A DNA stretch of 64,000 bases from Poa pratensis (taxonomy: Eukaryota; Streptophyta; Magnoliopsida; Poales; Poaceae): positions 54,674,337-54,738,336 of the forward strand of contig CAMZMU010000063.1 in NCBI GenBank assembly GCA_947311845.1, read 5' to 3'. Under the pieces are notes generated by a model. The model searched no databases. It was not told the DNA's origin and was given only the letters and a program-made list of their open reading frames with translations. Of the stretch, positions 10,861 to 22,665 are shown piece after piece. A program made the position numbers and the translations under genes. The number at the start of each line of letters is the position of its first letter. Position 1 is the stretch's first letter.

Positions 10861-12640
10861 ATTTTTGTCTTATTTTCTTCTAACTTTTTTGCAGGGTTAT
10901 TTCTTTCACTTAACTAGGCTTTGCTAAAAAAATTGGTCTGGTTTTCTCATGAAACTAAATCAATATATTTTTCAACGTAAGTCGATTATGTTATTGGCAG
11001 TATTGGTTATTGATAATGGAATGGAAGGAACCTTCTATAAAAAATATCATGGATGTCGTGCCGTTTTTGTAGTTTGCAGAGTTGTAGCCCGCTAGACAAG
11101 AAGAGGTAGGGGTAACATGATATGAGCTGGGCCGTTGACGTTCAAGTTCTTGCAGATCTGTTCCGCAGGTTTATTGTTGGGCTAAAGTTATGGCATGCCC
11201 TTCATTACACTTTTTATCTCTAGATTATAGAATTCTCCAACAGACATATATCCATCTAAAGTTTCAGCACTAAATGGCTGTTAATCCGAACAGTAATGCT
11301 TGAAGTGGTAGCATAATGTACACCGTATGTGGTGTATAGCAGAAGGACCTTTTGGCTTGCAGATACTTATTTACTGAATCCGGTAGTATGTAACATGTCA
11401 GCTCGTGAAACACACAATGGATAAGTCGTCACGATTTGGTTCTGCATCGAGTACGTTTGTAGCAAAGTCAAAATATAATAAATTCAACAATGAACTAAGC
11501 AAAGCAATTACTACTACTCAATTTACTTGTGTTTGTGATCTGCCTTCTAGATCACCTGGGGAAGTGGGAAGCAAAATTACATATCGACAAGACTTCGAGT
11601 TCATCTGCTGTGGGCCGGATATATTTTTATTGATGATGTCTCGCCTATTGCAACATCAAACCATCAGCTAAGATGTTTAGTTCTGTACCTATTAGAAGGG
11701 AGACACCCATTTATCTAGTTCTTCAGTTTAGTGTATCCTAATTGTGCAATCAAACCTGCACTGGTAGGATTATTAATGTTCAGCTAGTACTCGGACATGT
11801 TTTAGTGTTCGACAAATACTTTCGCTCTGAACACCGTGAGTGTTGATAGATACTTCGTAGCACTTTGCCTTTGTCCATTCTGATAAAAGTTCCTTCCCTG
11901 CAACCGATTCTTCATCAATGGTTGCAGTGCATTGGAAGTACTACATGGTACACAAATAATAACAATGTGGTCGGCAGTGTGCACTAACAAGGTCACTGAA
12001 AATCTCAAAAAAAAAAAAAAAACCAAGGTCACTGAGAAAGATGTGTATATACCCACTATCAGCTATAGCATTCAGCACCACCAACCGAACCTCCATCAAA
12101 GAGCACCAACGTGAATGGGTGCGAGTTCCAATCATTTTGAAACCTGTACTGCTGAACTATTGAGGTGGATAAACAAATAGTCAACCCACCACCTCCTACT
12201 TATCATCTTCATCAGGGCGCCGTTTCTTCTTCGCTTTATTATCGTTCTTCGAGATTCCGATTCCGCGCTTGATTGACTGAGTTCTGTCCCTCCTAGGATG
12301 AAGTCCTAGATAATGTGATCCCTCAAAAGATGTAGTTTTACTAGCTTATCTGAGCTGATCGATATGCTAAAGAAACCGATCCAAACAAATACCCACGCCA
12401 ATAAGAGAAGCATATCCGAGCCGATAGATTACAAATTCAGGCGGCTGACTGGTGTACAGTAGAGTAGCTACACCTACATTGTAGCTACATGTATATGAAA
12501 CCTTATCTCTGCAGGTTATCGAACTGTTTGTACCCTTTTTTGTGTGGTAGGGCTTGACAATTCTTCAACCAAGCAAACGTGCGGCTTGTGATAGAGATGA
12601 GGGATCAGCGGGAGAAAGATAAGCTCTCACCCCACGTCCT
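10861..12640. other. Gene-free intergenic stretch
   Basis: AT-rich sequence with an A tract at 12008-12022. Short open frames (for example 11405-11671) have no recognisable domain and start or end without gene context. I see nothing supportable here. Confidence 0.5.
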
Positions 12641-14170
12641 CGCTCCGTGCTCCGTGGAAGGTTGACGCGCGAGGCGTGGCTATTGAGGTACAGGAAGCCT
12701 GGGTTCAAACCTTTAATTGCGGCTTAAATTCAGTGATGCAAAGCTAAACAGCAGCCTGATTTAACACAGTAGCATTTATAGGAACGGAAAACTAAACCCA
12801 GTGACCCAGCATCTGGACGAATCAAATCAGAACGAGAGCGAGAGTAGACGACCAAGACTGAAGATCAGAGCAGGAAGTTCTTGCGTGCGTGCTAGCTTCT
12901 TCGGACCAAAACGGGATAACGACGCGACATGGTACGGTCAGATACGTGCGGCGACCGGGTCTTCATGCATCTGGCTCGCAGCATCAGGTTTCAGTAGTAA
13001 ATTTCTTTATCGTATTTTTGTTCCTCTTCTCCAGAAGAAAGTTGGGTCGAAATCGGAAAAAAGGGGCTCGTGCCGACGGCCGACCCGATCGACGGCGCTG
13101 AATGTTTCCTCGGAAGCAACCAATTTACGGGTCCAGCTTGGCCGCGCCGCGTACGACCGCCGGCGTTGGCGGCCCGGCCGTCTAATGACCGCCCTACCGG
13201 CCGTACCAATTACCGGCGACTTGCTGTCAGGACTTCCGCCGGTGCAACGCGGCCCGGACGAAAACCACCCGTCCCCTTCCACAGCTGGTCGGCAGCGATC
13301 GACGCATGGATCAGCATCCCGGAGGATTGCCCCGTGCTCCCCGCCACCGGACACGGCTATCGCCGTCAAGCCGAAAATTAATCACGAGCCCCACGGCGGC
13401 CGGTTCGGAAAGCAAAACCTGCTTTACCAAGTCACGAGGAGCCGTCACCCTCAGCCGCACTAGCTACGCCAGCCTAGCGCGGCCGGTCCGATTCCACGCG
13501 GCCGCCCGGCGACGTGCCTAGTTTCCCCTGTTCAAAGCGCGGCGTCGTTGCGGCCGCGGCAAGGCATGCAGAAACGTGAGCGCCGGAGATCTTCTACGCC
13601 AGCTAACTGCCGTGGCGGAATTGACCATTATACAGAGTGTTCGTGTTCTAGGCATCAGCCTATCTTACCATCTTAGACGCACGCACGGCACGGGTGGATC
13701 GTCGTCGTCACAGCGCACGAACATGTCGAGCGCGCCTCTGCTCCTGCCGTACGTCGTCGTCGTCTTGGTGGTGTCATAGTCTCCGGATACGTCCCGGAAG
13801 CTGAAACCGGTCGTCGGAAGCCACGGATCCTACTGGCCACTCCGATCCACCACCAAGCTCTTTGTTTCTTCAAGTGTTCTCCCCGTTGAAACTAACTAAG
13901 CCACCAGCACCTTCGGCCGGCATGCGATTAGTATTCGATCGGCTCCTGCGGCCGCCGGCCGTGCACCGGATGGAAGATGCATGCACGCCGTCGCTGTACG
14001 AGTCGGTGGAGTTGGCGCCGGCCGTACGTTCTCTCACGCCGCCGCAGTTAACTCCGCCGCTGACTTCGCGTATTATAATCCAACCCACGCAACGGAAGTA
14101 CGGCCGAAACTAAAATACAAATCGCAACGGCAGGAGATAGGGATACGTCGGATTACGTCCATGGTGCCGT
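12641..14170. other. GC-rich island without a recognised gene
   Basis: Base composition rises sharply between about 12800 and 14100. The longest frame (12801-13463, plus strand, 220 codons) is rich in Arg/Ser/Pro, has no domain, and overlaps equally long frames on the other strand. A short frame at 13723-13779 encodes a hydrophobic 18-mer (MSSAPLLLPYVVVVLVVS). The block could be a promoter/UTR, a non-coding transcript or a gene fragment. Confidence 0.3.
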
Positions 14171-16260
14171 AATCATATGCTGAAATAGATATATACACAC
14201 GAGATGCAAAATATATATCGCCTTCGTCGATGAAAACAAAAACAATATATGGGATCTACCATTCGTCATGAGGTTAACAACGTCGAGTTATCTTGGAGAC
14301 GCGCACACACAGCTGTGTGACGACGGCAACGTACGGATCGACGAGGCAGCAGGTTTTTGTATTATTTGTTTTCTCCTTGATGTGATCCGAACGAGATGTC
14401 GGCGAGGATATGCATGCATGCATGGGGTCGCCGCCGCAACTCGAAGGTGGCGGCGGTGAACTAGAAGCGAAAACTAATTTCGTTATAAGAGGGAGTAAAC
14501 GCCAAGTGTGAAACGCCGTGATTCGTGTTCGTCTTCGAGTGCCTTACAGTAAGCTAATCGCTATATATGTTATTGTTTTGCGACAGGCCGGGCGGATAAT
14601 CTAAGGAAAAGAGCTGGGCGGTAGAGGACGTGTGCATATGCATGCATGGGAATAATTAAGTACAAGTGCTACATTACATAATTGGTGTTTACTTGTACGG
14701 AAAATCTGGCTATTAAATCGTGCTCACTATTATCTTGCATTAGGACGGTTTCAAACGCCACCTCACTACTTATGTCATCGACATTTTAGTACCCAAATAT
14801 ACGCATTTAAATGGATTCATCTCATAAACCGAAGGAAGGTTACACGAACACACGACAATCACAATCTCGATGTATCGAAGTGTTTTTGGCCAGTGACGGG
14901 CCCACACCAACGGGTAAGTATCGAGATGATGTTGAGGTTCTCTCAGATTTTACTCATGGTATGATCAAAAGATCGTACAAAACTATTACCGATGGGCCTT
15001 GTCGGGTTTATAAATGCAACCGACAAGAGTAGATGAATTTAGGCTTTATGACTATGCAGACTAAGAAGGCTAGGGTTTTGACTTAGGCGTGAGTGTGTCC
15101 TCCTCTGGGTGGAACTATCTTCGGACTTATATAGGCGTCGATAGTACGAGTCTCCATGTAGTATGCCAGCTCTTGAAATGTCCTGCACGTTAAGTTGATC
15201 TTGTAACCTTTTTTCAATGTATGTATGGTTCAGTGATCCTTCAGGGAAGTATTCAAGTAACATGTCATATTACATCGGTGGAGTTTCTAGATGCGGGCCT
15301 CCTGATTGTAGATGTCACGAAGGTCGTGGGCTGGAACTGGTATAGTCTGCAACCATAGGATTACGGTCCAGTGATGTGTCCATTTTACATAATTTTTTTG
15401 TTAATTATTTCATGTGTAGAGGTAGGGATTTCAGTATTTTATCGTGACAACGCGCACTTTTTATGTCTATGTATGCAGAAAGTCTAAAAATAAAGGAGAA
15501 ATTCTATGCAAGGCATTTATGCCATGTTTGGAATGGAATAAGCTGGTTAGAAGCATTAAAAGACTTCCATGTGAAAAAACAATTCGCTTGAAATTAAAGA
15601 TAAGGAGAAAATTTGCGCACCTGAAGCCACATTCGATTTAACGACCAGCGGTACGGTTGCGCCCGGCCGTACATGCTGCCGTACTTGGCTCGAAACGATC
15701 GCCCTGTCACGTACTTTTACCTCGGGTCTCGGATTTCGAGAAGCACGAACAGAACAGCCGCTAGACCAGAAAAAATATGAAAATTAACCTAGCCTCTGGA
15801 AGGGATCCGGATAGGGAAACCGCAAGAGGGCTACCATCTCTACCGATGTTGATGTCTTGAAGGCCATGACTTCGATCTCCATCATAACCGCCATCATCTA
15901 CTTCATCAAGGGGTCGTCCAAGACCTTGGGAGCACGTCACAAGATATTTAACAAATTTAAATGGTACATTTATTCTTCCATCGCAAATTTGAAATTTGGA
16001 CTAGTTTTATTGAGATGTTTTTGCGTATGTATTCTAACGTTAATAAAAAACTGTGCAGAGCTTGGAAAGTGCGTGGTTAGATAAAATAATTTGTTGAAAG
16101 CTATGAACTTTCACTTAACTTCGATCATCGCCTATTCGCCACCCTCTAGTCAACGTAGCTGATCTTTCATATACCATTTTTTTACACGAACGCCCCCATT
16201 ACGATTTTGTCATAACGATTACCAGTTTTAGCCACATTTTACTTGTCATCGCAAAGGTTT
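14171..16260. other. Gene-free stretch left of the Gypsy element
   Basis: Mixed-composition DNA with only short, unrecognised frames (for example 14811-15032 plus and 15039-15263 minus). It may contain worn repeat sequence. The last five bases before the element belong to its target duplication. Confidence 0.45.
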
Positions 16261-16265
16261 CCAAA

Positions 16266-17263
16266 TGTCGTGGTGTGACCACGACAGATGCCATAGGATG
16301 GCTTGAGTTGGGACCGATGGACGCTGGTGATACCGGGGAGAGCTAGCGCGCTAAGGAGCGCACACAGAAGACACGAAACACACCGCGATCTACCCAGGTT
16401 CAGGGCCCTCGTGAGGAGGTAAAACCCCTACTCCTGCCTGTCTCTCTCTATGTATCTCTGAATCACAAGTACAAGCTGCTCCTCGAGCTGTATGATCTAG
16501 CAATGGAAATGAGCACAAGGTAAAAAATGCAGCTATGGGGTGAAATGTCTCACAGGGGTTCGTCCCTCACGCAGGAGGGGGTGAAGCCCTATTTATAGGC
16601 TAAACCGAGGTGTTGTCTAATCTCGGCACTGTAGCCACTGGCACCGTGTCAGCAGCGTGCTCATGATGGTGGCCTCTGCCACGCACACGTACGCCTGTGC
16701 CAGCAGCGTGGTCATGATGGTGCCTCTGCCACGGACAGGACGTGACCTGCCGTGCCTCGTTATCTGCTCTCGTGCCTTGTTATCTGCTCCCATGCGCGCC
16801 CGGTGTCAGAGATAAGTATGCCTGTCACCTTGAACCTGCACCATTCCTCCTGCCACGCTCCCGTGTCAGGCGGGAAGTGACCGCTGCATTGACTTCCAAC
16901 CGGATTAACGCGCCTCTTCTCTTTAACCCGGCATGGACATGCCGGATTCCCTTTCCTTGATTATTCTCCCCTGCACATAAGAGAGAACACGAAGATACCG
17001 ACATTCACATGTCGGTTAGCATATGTCGGTCAGTATATCTCGGATTGCTCCAGAGTCATATCTCGGCCCCTTCTGGGCCTGGTTATCTCGGTCAGCTCCA
17101 ACACAATACCTCGGACCCTTCCGGGCCTTGCTATCTCGGTTTACTTCAGCACCGTATCTCGGCCCCTTCTGGGCCTTGCTGTCTCGGTTTCTCTATACCT
17201 CGGTCCACTCTTGGACACAGCTTATACCATATCATGACCCTACCCCGGGGTAGCCCCCCGACA
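16266..17263 (-). repeat. Gypsy LTR, left copy (3' LTR in element orientation)
   Basis: The outer terminus forms a hairpin: TGTCGTGGT and ACCACGACA around a 3-nt loop. A minus-strand TATA box (TATAAATA, 16590-16597) marks the element promoter. Four degenerate units of about 48 bp lie near the inner end (17034-17206). Confidence 0.95.
17034..17206. repeat. About 48-bp tandem units inside the left LTR
   Basis: Units begin TATCTCGG and include CTCGG(C/A)CCCTTCTGGGCCT; four successive, imperfect copies. The same array is in the other LTR at about 30041-30212. Confidence 0.7.
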
Positions 17264-17282
17264 TTAGTCCCCGAAGCTGGTG
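17264..17282 (-). other. Polypurine-tract region of the Gypsy element
   Basis: Read on the minus strand, the bases before the downstream LTR are AGCTTCGGGGACTAATG. The GGGGA core is the likely plus-strand primer, though the tract is not purely purine. Confidence 0.45.
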
Positions 17283-17822
17283 CGGTCCTGCACACTTGGA
17301 TGAAGGGCCACACCAGGTTTACAAATCCAAACCAACTTAACCAATTATCCGACATACTCATGTCGGTCCACCTCACACATCAGGAGCCAAACCTTCAACT
17401 GCTTTCGACATCTGCCCTTATGTCAGTTTCTCTGACACAAGAAGATTTCCTCGATTTCTTCAAAGATATGGCCACTGCACGTGGCAATAAAACCCTGCGT
17501 GCCACCTAGGGTACGGTGCGCGGATAGACATGCCTCTGAGCGCATGTCAGCCACGTCACGCGAGCTGTATGAACTGTCACGTTCTTTGAGCACTTGAGTG
17601 CTTTGACCACGTCAGCGCGCACATTACTGCGTGGCTCCTGGATTCTCGCGCCAGTAATCGCACCACTAACCACGCCCCTGGCAGTTTCCACTCTGTGGCC
17701 CACGAAGCGGCCGATCGTGCGGCCGTTTTTACCGCAAACCGCGCTGATCGTGTGCAGTAAATCCGCGCGACGGTTTCGGGGATCGTGCGCGGCAAAATCG
17801 CTAACCGCACACCTCCCACGCC

Positions 17823-17834
17823 CATAAATAGGGG
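17823..17834 (+). promoter_or_regulatory. TATA-like box of the antisense gene
   Basis: CATAAATAGGGG lies about 165 bp before a consensus donor (CTCTG/GTAAGC at 17995/17996) and about 390 bp before the first likely start codon. This fits a promoter plus an untranslated first exon. Confidence 0.45.
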
Positions 17835-20032
17835 AGCGGGGGCCCCTTCTCTTCTTCTTCTCCATTCTCCTCCTCTTTCTTCCACCTCGCCACCACCGCG
17901 CAGAGCACTCCGCGCAGAGCGCTCCGCCATCGCACCGGAGTTCTTCACGCGCCGCCGAGCCCAAGCTCTCCATTGGCGCAATCTGCGTTTCTCTGGTAAG
18001 CTACATGTCCTTAGCATTTCCCGCGGCTAACTCTCAGTTCTTCCATAGTTCTTCTTTTATATTTCTTTTTTAGACCTTCTCCGTAGATCTTCTTTTTTGC
18101 TTCTTCCTCGCAGAATCTTGTTTCTCCTTGCTATTTCTTTTCCTTCACTGTGTAAACACCAAGAGATGCTCACCATTGATGAACTTGCTGCCTCTTTGCA
18201 GATCCCCACAGTCGCAATGTCTTCTAGCAACATCGCGGATCCCACTGACTCCGCAGCAGACGAGGGTGAGCGCGCTGGATGGGAAGGCTCCGATGTTTCC
18301 CAAGAGGAGATTGACTGGCTGATTCGAACTCGGCGCATTCCGAGTCAGGTGATATGCCGGGTCCCTGGCAATGAGGCCGAGCCGAGTTTGCAACCCGGCG
18401 AGCGAGTTGTTTTTGTCGCGCACTTCGAGCGCGGCTTTGGACTCTCGGCGAGCCCCTTCTTCCGAGCCTTCCTAAACAAGTTTCATCTTCAACCCCATCA
18501 TCTTCCAGCCAACGCCAACACCACTCTCTCGGCGTATGCCGCTTTCTCCGAGGGATATCTCGGTCTTTGGCCCACTGTTGACCTCTGGGCCAAGTACTTC
18601 CAACTCCGGAAGCAGAGTGTCCCGGATCCAGAGAACAAGAACTTCCCCAAGGAGATGACCCCGTGCGGAGCTGCTACTATTATACCTCGGAGAGCTTCCA
18701 TCTTCCCTCGGATTCAAGGCCTGGAGTCATGTCGAAAATGGCAACGCACGTTCTTCTACGTGAAGAGCCCGGATAACGTTGATCTCCTCAATTTGCCGAC
18801 ATTCACTCTCGGTGCCCCACGGAGCAGCACAATTGGAACTTCAATCCCAGGGAGACGAATCTCGAGATCAACCAGATTCACAAATATGTCATCTCGTTCC
18901 AGGCGGAAGGGATGGTGGCCGATGATCTCCTGAGAACATTTATCAGCCGCCGAGTTTCACCCCTCCAGATTTGCCACATGAGTGGCCGATATGACCCTAC
19001 TCGGGTCAGTACTCACGAGCTGAGCCAGTCCGAGGTTCGGAGACGCGTCAAGTCCATTGCCAGGACGAAGATGCCCGAGGAATGGGTATGGGGTAAAGAA
19101 CCCCATGACAGAGCTCGGCTTCCGGAGCAAGTAAGTAACATACAATCTCGACCGACATATTTTGCCTGCTGACACAACTTTTATGTCGGCATTATACTTT
19201 GCTTCTAGAATACCCTGGTTTCACTGTATCTGCACTGCAGATATTTGCTCGGCAAACCAAGGAGGACGGAGCTAATCCCTCCGCCACATGGGGCCAAGAT
19301 TTAGCTGCCCCGGCCGTCGCCGAGGTTGTAGACCCGGACGACGAAGATCACATGCCGATTCCGGCTGCTGGCACCCATGCCTCGGGTAATGATGACGATG
19401 ACGATGATTGTGAAATTCTTGAGGTATTTGATGCTCGTCCCCTCGCATATGCTCACCCAATACCCTCGGCACCAGTTAACCCGGAAGGCCAAGTTCTGAG
19501 TACGGGCCCTGCTACCACGGACAACCGAGGCGCGTCTCGCAAACGCGCTGCGACCGGTACCTCGGATACCGGGACTTCCAGCGCCCCCGATTCTGCACCG
19601 AAGAAGCAGAAGCTGCAGAAGAAATCGGGAAACAAGCCTCGGAGCAAGAAGATGCCACTAGTTACAGCAGGGTAAGATATCCTTGGCCGATATAAGCTCA
19701 TTTTCCTTTCTTCCTTTATCCGAGATAACCTTTCCCCGAGGTAACACATTTTCTTGTTCCGAGGCAGCGCCGCACTTGAAGTCAACCAGAGTGCATCTTC
19801 TGTACGCTCACCCCTTCCTTCACCAGCGATACCTTGGCCAACCGACACTGGAGCTGCTAGCTCAGCCAGGCACCTACCACTCCATCCGTCATACTGCTGC
19901 CGGCGTCTGAAGCCACACCTGGAGGAGGCCAAGATGCCCCAGAGATCTCTGTTCATGACCGAGATAACGATCCCGGTGCCCACATCACAGATTCCGAGAC
20001 AGAGCGGACCGAGACTCCGCTAGTCCCGAACC

Positions 20033-20160
20033 AGCAGCCACAACCACCACAACAACAACAGCAGCAACAACAACAACAGCAGCAACAACAGCAAAAGCAA
20101 CAACAGCAACAACAGCGGCAAAAACAGCCACCGAAGCAGCCACAGCCACCACCGACGTCC
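20033..20160 (+). repeat. CAA/CAG microsatellite encoding polyglutamine
   Basis: Nearly uninterrupted CAA/CAG codons in the third coding exon of the antisense gene encode about 30 Gln with a few Lys, Arg and Pro. It is the only long simple repeat in the element. Confidence 0.85.
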
Positions 20161-20604
20161 ACTACAAAGTCCACCGAGTTCTCAACTCGGAAAACTACTT
20201 CACCGCGCAAGCCGCCACAGAGTCAAGTGGCCACCGGGAAACAACTTGTTAACCCGGCGAAACAAGTGGTGCTGACTCCAACCACTACACCGGCCCACCA
20301 AGCTCTCACTGCCTCTGTCTCCCGAGTTTCCACTGGTAGCTGGGGTTTTCCTCGGCTTCGAACTCAAAGCGGACATAGCTTGGGCTCGGAGGAGCAGTAC
20401 CATATGGATTGGAATGCCGCCGATACTGGCGAGGTCTCCTCTGCGAATCCGGCCAACCGACATCCAGCTGGACCCAGCGCACTCGCTCAGTCCATGCACA
20501 ACTTGCAAGTTGAGACCCTTCGAGCCAGCCAGGTCACCGAGGTAAATTTTCCTCGGCCACACCTTTCTTTCCTCTGCAATAGATGATAAACATATACAAT
20601 CCCC

Positions 20605-20850
20605 AGTCCCCGAGATTCGGATCGAGTGATCGGCGCTCCCCCGAGTAAAGATCACTCGGTGCGGATCTTCACAAAATTTCCACCATCAAGTACAAAAAAT
20701 CCGACACCCAGTCCCCGAGATTTGGGTCGAGTGATCGGCGCTCCCCGAGTAAAGATCACTTGGTGCGGATCTTCACAAAATTTCCACCATCAAGTTCAAA
20801 AAATCCGACACCCATTCCCCGAGATTTGGGTCGAGTTTTACTCGGCATGA
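20605..20850 (+). repeat. 105-bp tandem repeat in an intron of the antisense gene
   Basis: Units start at 20605, 20710 and 20814 (partial) with AGTCCCCGAGATT, and share GGTGCGGATCTTCACAAAA. The array fills most of the 347-nt intron 20542-20888. Confidence 0.85.
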
Positions 20851-22060
20851 ATCTTCAAAAAATTATACTAACATTTTGCTTTTTTCAGGACTGCACCAAT
20901 GCTCGGACTGGAGTATTCCAGAAGCTGCTCCTGGACCACAACAAACTCAAGAGCTCCTACAAGCAGCTGCAGGAGATGCTGAAGAACAAGGAGAACGCGC
21001 ACAACTCTGTGCTCCAGAAGGAGAAAAACGAGGTGTCTCGGCTCCAGAAGGAGCTTGAACGGGTTCAAAATGAGAAATCCGAGCTGGAGAAAACTCTGAA
21101 GCAGCGGAAGAAGATGCTTTGAAGCAAAAGGAGCTCCTCGACCAGACCGAGGCTCGCGCCACCTCGGTTCAACAAGAACTGGATGCCCTCAAGGCCAAAT
21201 GTGACAGCTGGCTGGCCAAGCTCACCCGGATCAACAACGAGATGGACAGTGAGTTTCCTCTATCCTTTCTTTTCACTTCCTTTGCTTCTACCAACACTAG
21301 GAATATGTCGGTATATGGCTTAACTCGGTAACAACTTTTCTTTCTTCAGAACAATTCTCCCACTCCAAGGCCGCTACAGCAAACACTGTCCGCAAGGCAC
21401 GAGAAAAAAGAGGAGAATCTGGCCCGATCTCGGAGGAATGGGACATTGAAGATCATCTGACGGCTCTGGATGCTCGCATATCCCCTGAAGTGCATTGGTA
21501 CCGAGCTCCTTGACGCTGGTATCCGGGTTTACAACACTATATGGCCAGAGTCAGAGACCCCAGCTACCATTGCCGAGTTATCCAAGTGCTTGCTGACTGC
21601 CGAGACAAGGCTCTGAGAGTGGAGATCTTCCTCAGCTCGCGCCGGCGCAGATCAAGCTCTGACCTTTGTGCTTTCACGGTACGAGTCAATCGACCTGAGA
21701 GCACTGCAATCTCTGCGCTCCGACTCAAAATGGACGTCGGATTCAACATTGATCCAGAGCCGCAAGGATGCAGCTTCCTTCATGGCCAGCTACGCTCAAA
21801 CCCAATATTTCATTCCTGGTCCCGTCTACTCCGACGGTGAAGATGATGACGTCGAAGAAGAGGATGATGACGAGGCAGAGGAAGCTGATGAGGAGACCGA
21901 GGCTGAACCTCCCAACACTGCCAATGTTGCAGCGGCCGACACAACCGAGCAGCCAGCAACCGACATCACCGACACCTCGGCAGCCAATCCCGCAACCGAG
22001 ACTGCCCCTGCGACTCGCATCGCTCCTGCTGATCCAAGCTCCTCCAACACCGTTGTTTGA

Positions 22061-22665
22061 ACTTAACAAGTTGAATCGTTAAATCCCCGGAATGCCGGGT
22101 GTAGATGTAAATATACTATTATGCTTTTACCACTGCTACTCTATCTTGCTAGTTTCAACGAGACTGGCTGAATGCCGGATCACTTTGCACCAAGTCCCCG
22201 AGTTCACTTTCTTGTTTACTATACTTAGTAATCTTTGCTCTTGTCTACCATTTTGGTGTTCGACAGTCGAGTCACAAGATCAAATTTATAGCATACAATA
22301 CTCATAAATTCTGAGATAAGGTTTAGAGTCATCCGACACAAAGAAAAGGAATAAAATACAGGGTTAGTAAACAACATATACCGAATCATTTTTGGACCGA
22401 GTCCCCAAGTTCGTTTTCATGTTTACTATATTCCATAACCTCTGCTCTTGACTGCCATTTTGGCGTTCGTCAGTCGAGTCACGAGATCACAACAAGATAG
22501 CATACATTACTTGAACTTTGAAACGAGGTTTAAAACCATCCGGCATAGAAACAACACAGATAAAACAGAGATAAAACACACGCATATGGACAAGGCAGTC
22601 CCCGAGTTTCTTTTCGGAGTGCCGGCATTTTATTCAAAAGCAACCGAGATACATACATTGCACCC
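22061..22665. repeat. Non-coding spacer with about 200-bp tandem units
   Basis: The spacer separates the 3' ends of the antisense gene and the integrase frame, which converge here. Units start at 22193, 22400 and 22597 with AGTCCC(C)GAGTTC-like openings and share TTGGYGTTCGNCAGTCGAGTCA. The third unit is cut short by the integrase end. Any terminators for the two convergent transcripts should lie here. Confidence 0.7.

Larger units (their letters stand above)
18202..22060 (+). pseudogene. Antisense multi-exon gene of the Gypsy element (putative gypsy-type transposon protein, PF04195-like)
   Basis: Likely coding exons are 18202-19130, 19241-19671, 19768-20541, 20889-21248 and 21350-22060, all with GT/AG borders, plus an untranslated exon ending at 17995. 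The ATG is at 18217. Exon 1 carries the plant PF04195 signature: HFERGFGLSASPFFRAFL, HHLPANA, FSEGYLGLWP and a CRKWQRTFFYVK block. Exon 2 is acidic, then basic (KKQKLQKK). Exon 3 has a Gln-rich tract. Exon 4 is a coiled coil (LQKELERVQNEKSELEKTL). Exon 5 ends in an Asp/Glu-rich tail. Frames meet in phase at each junction. Frame changes near 18820, 19870, 21115 and 21500, and an in-frame TGA near 21614, break it. The protein's function is unknown. Confidence 0.75.

Noticed and set aside
12801..13463. 220-codon plus-strand frame
   Set aside because: No domain, and competing frames on both strands in the same GC-rich block. Kept only as an unassigned island.
17506..18017. Minus-strand frames of about 150 codons at the start of the antisense gene
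   Set aside because: They overlap its promoter and untranslated exon, differ in frame and carry no domain.
18217..22060. Calling the antisense gene a DNA transposase
   Set aside because: PF04195 is labelled a putative gypsy-type transposon domain, but no catalytic motif of any transposase is visible.
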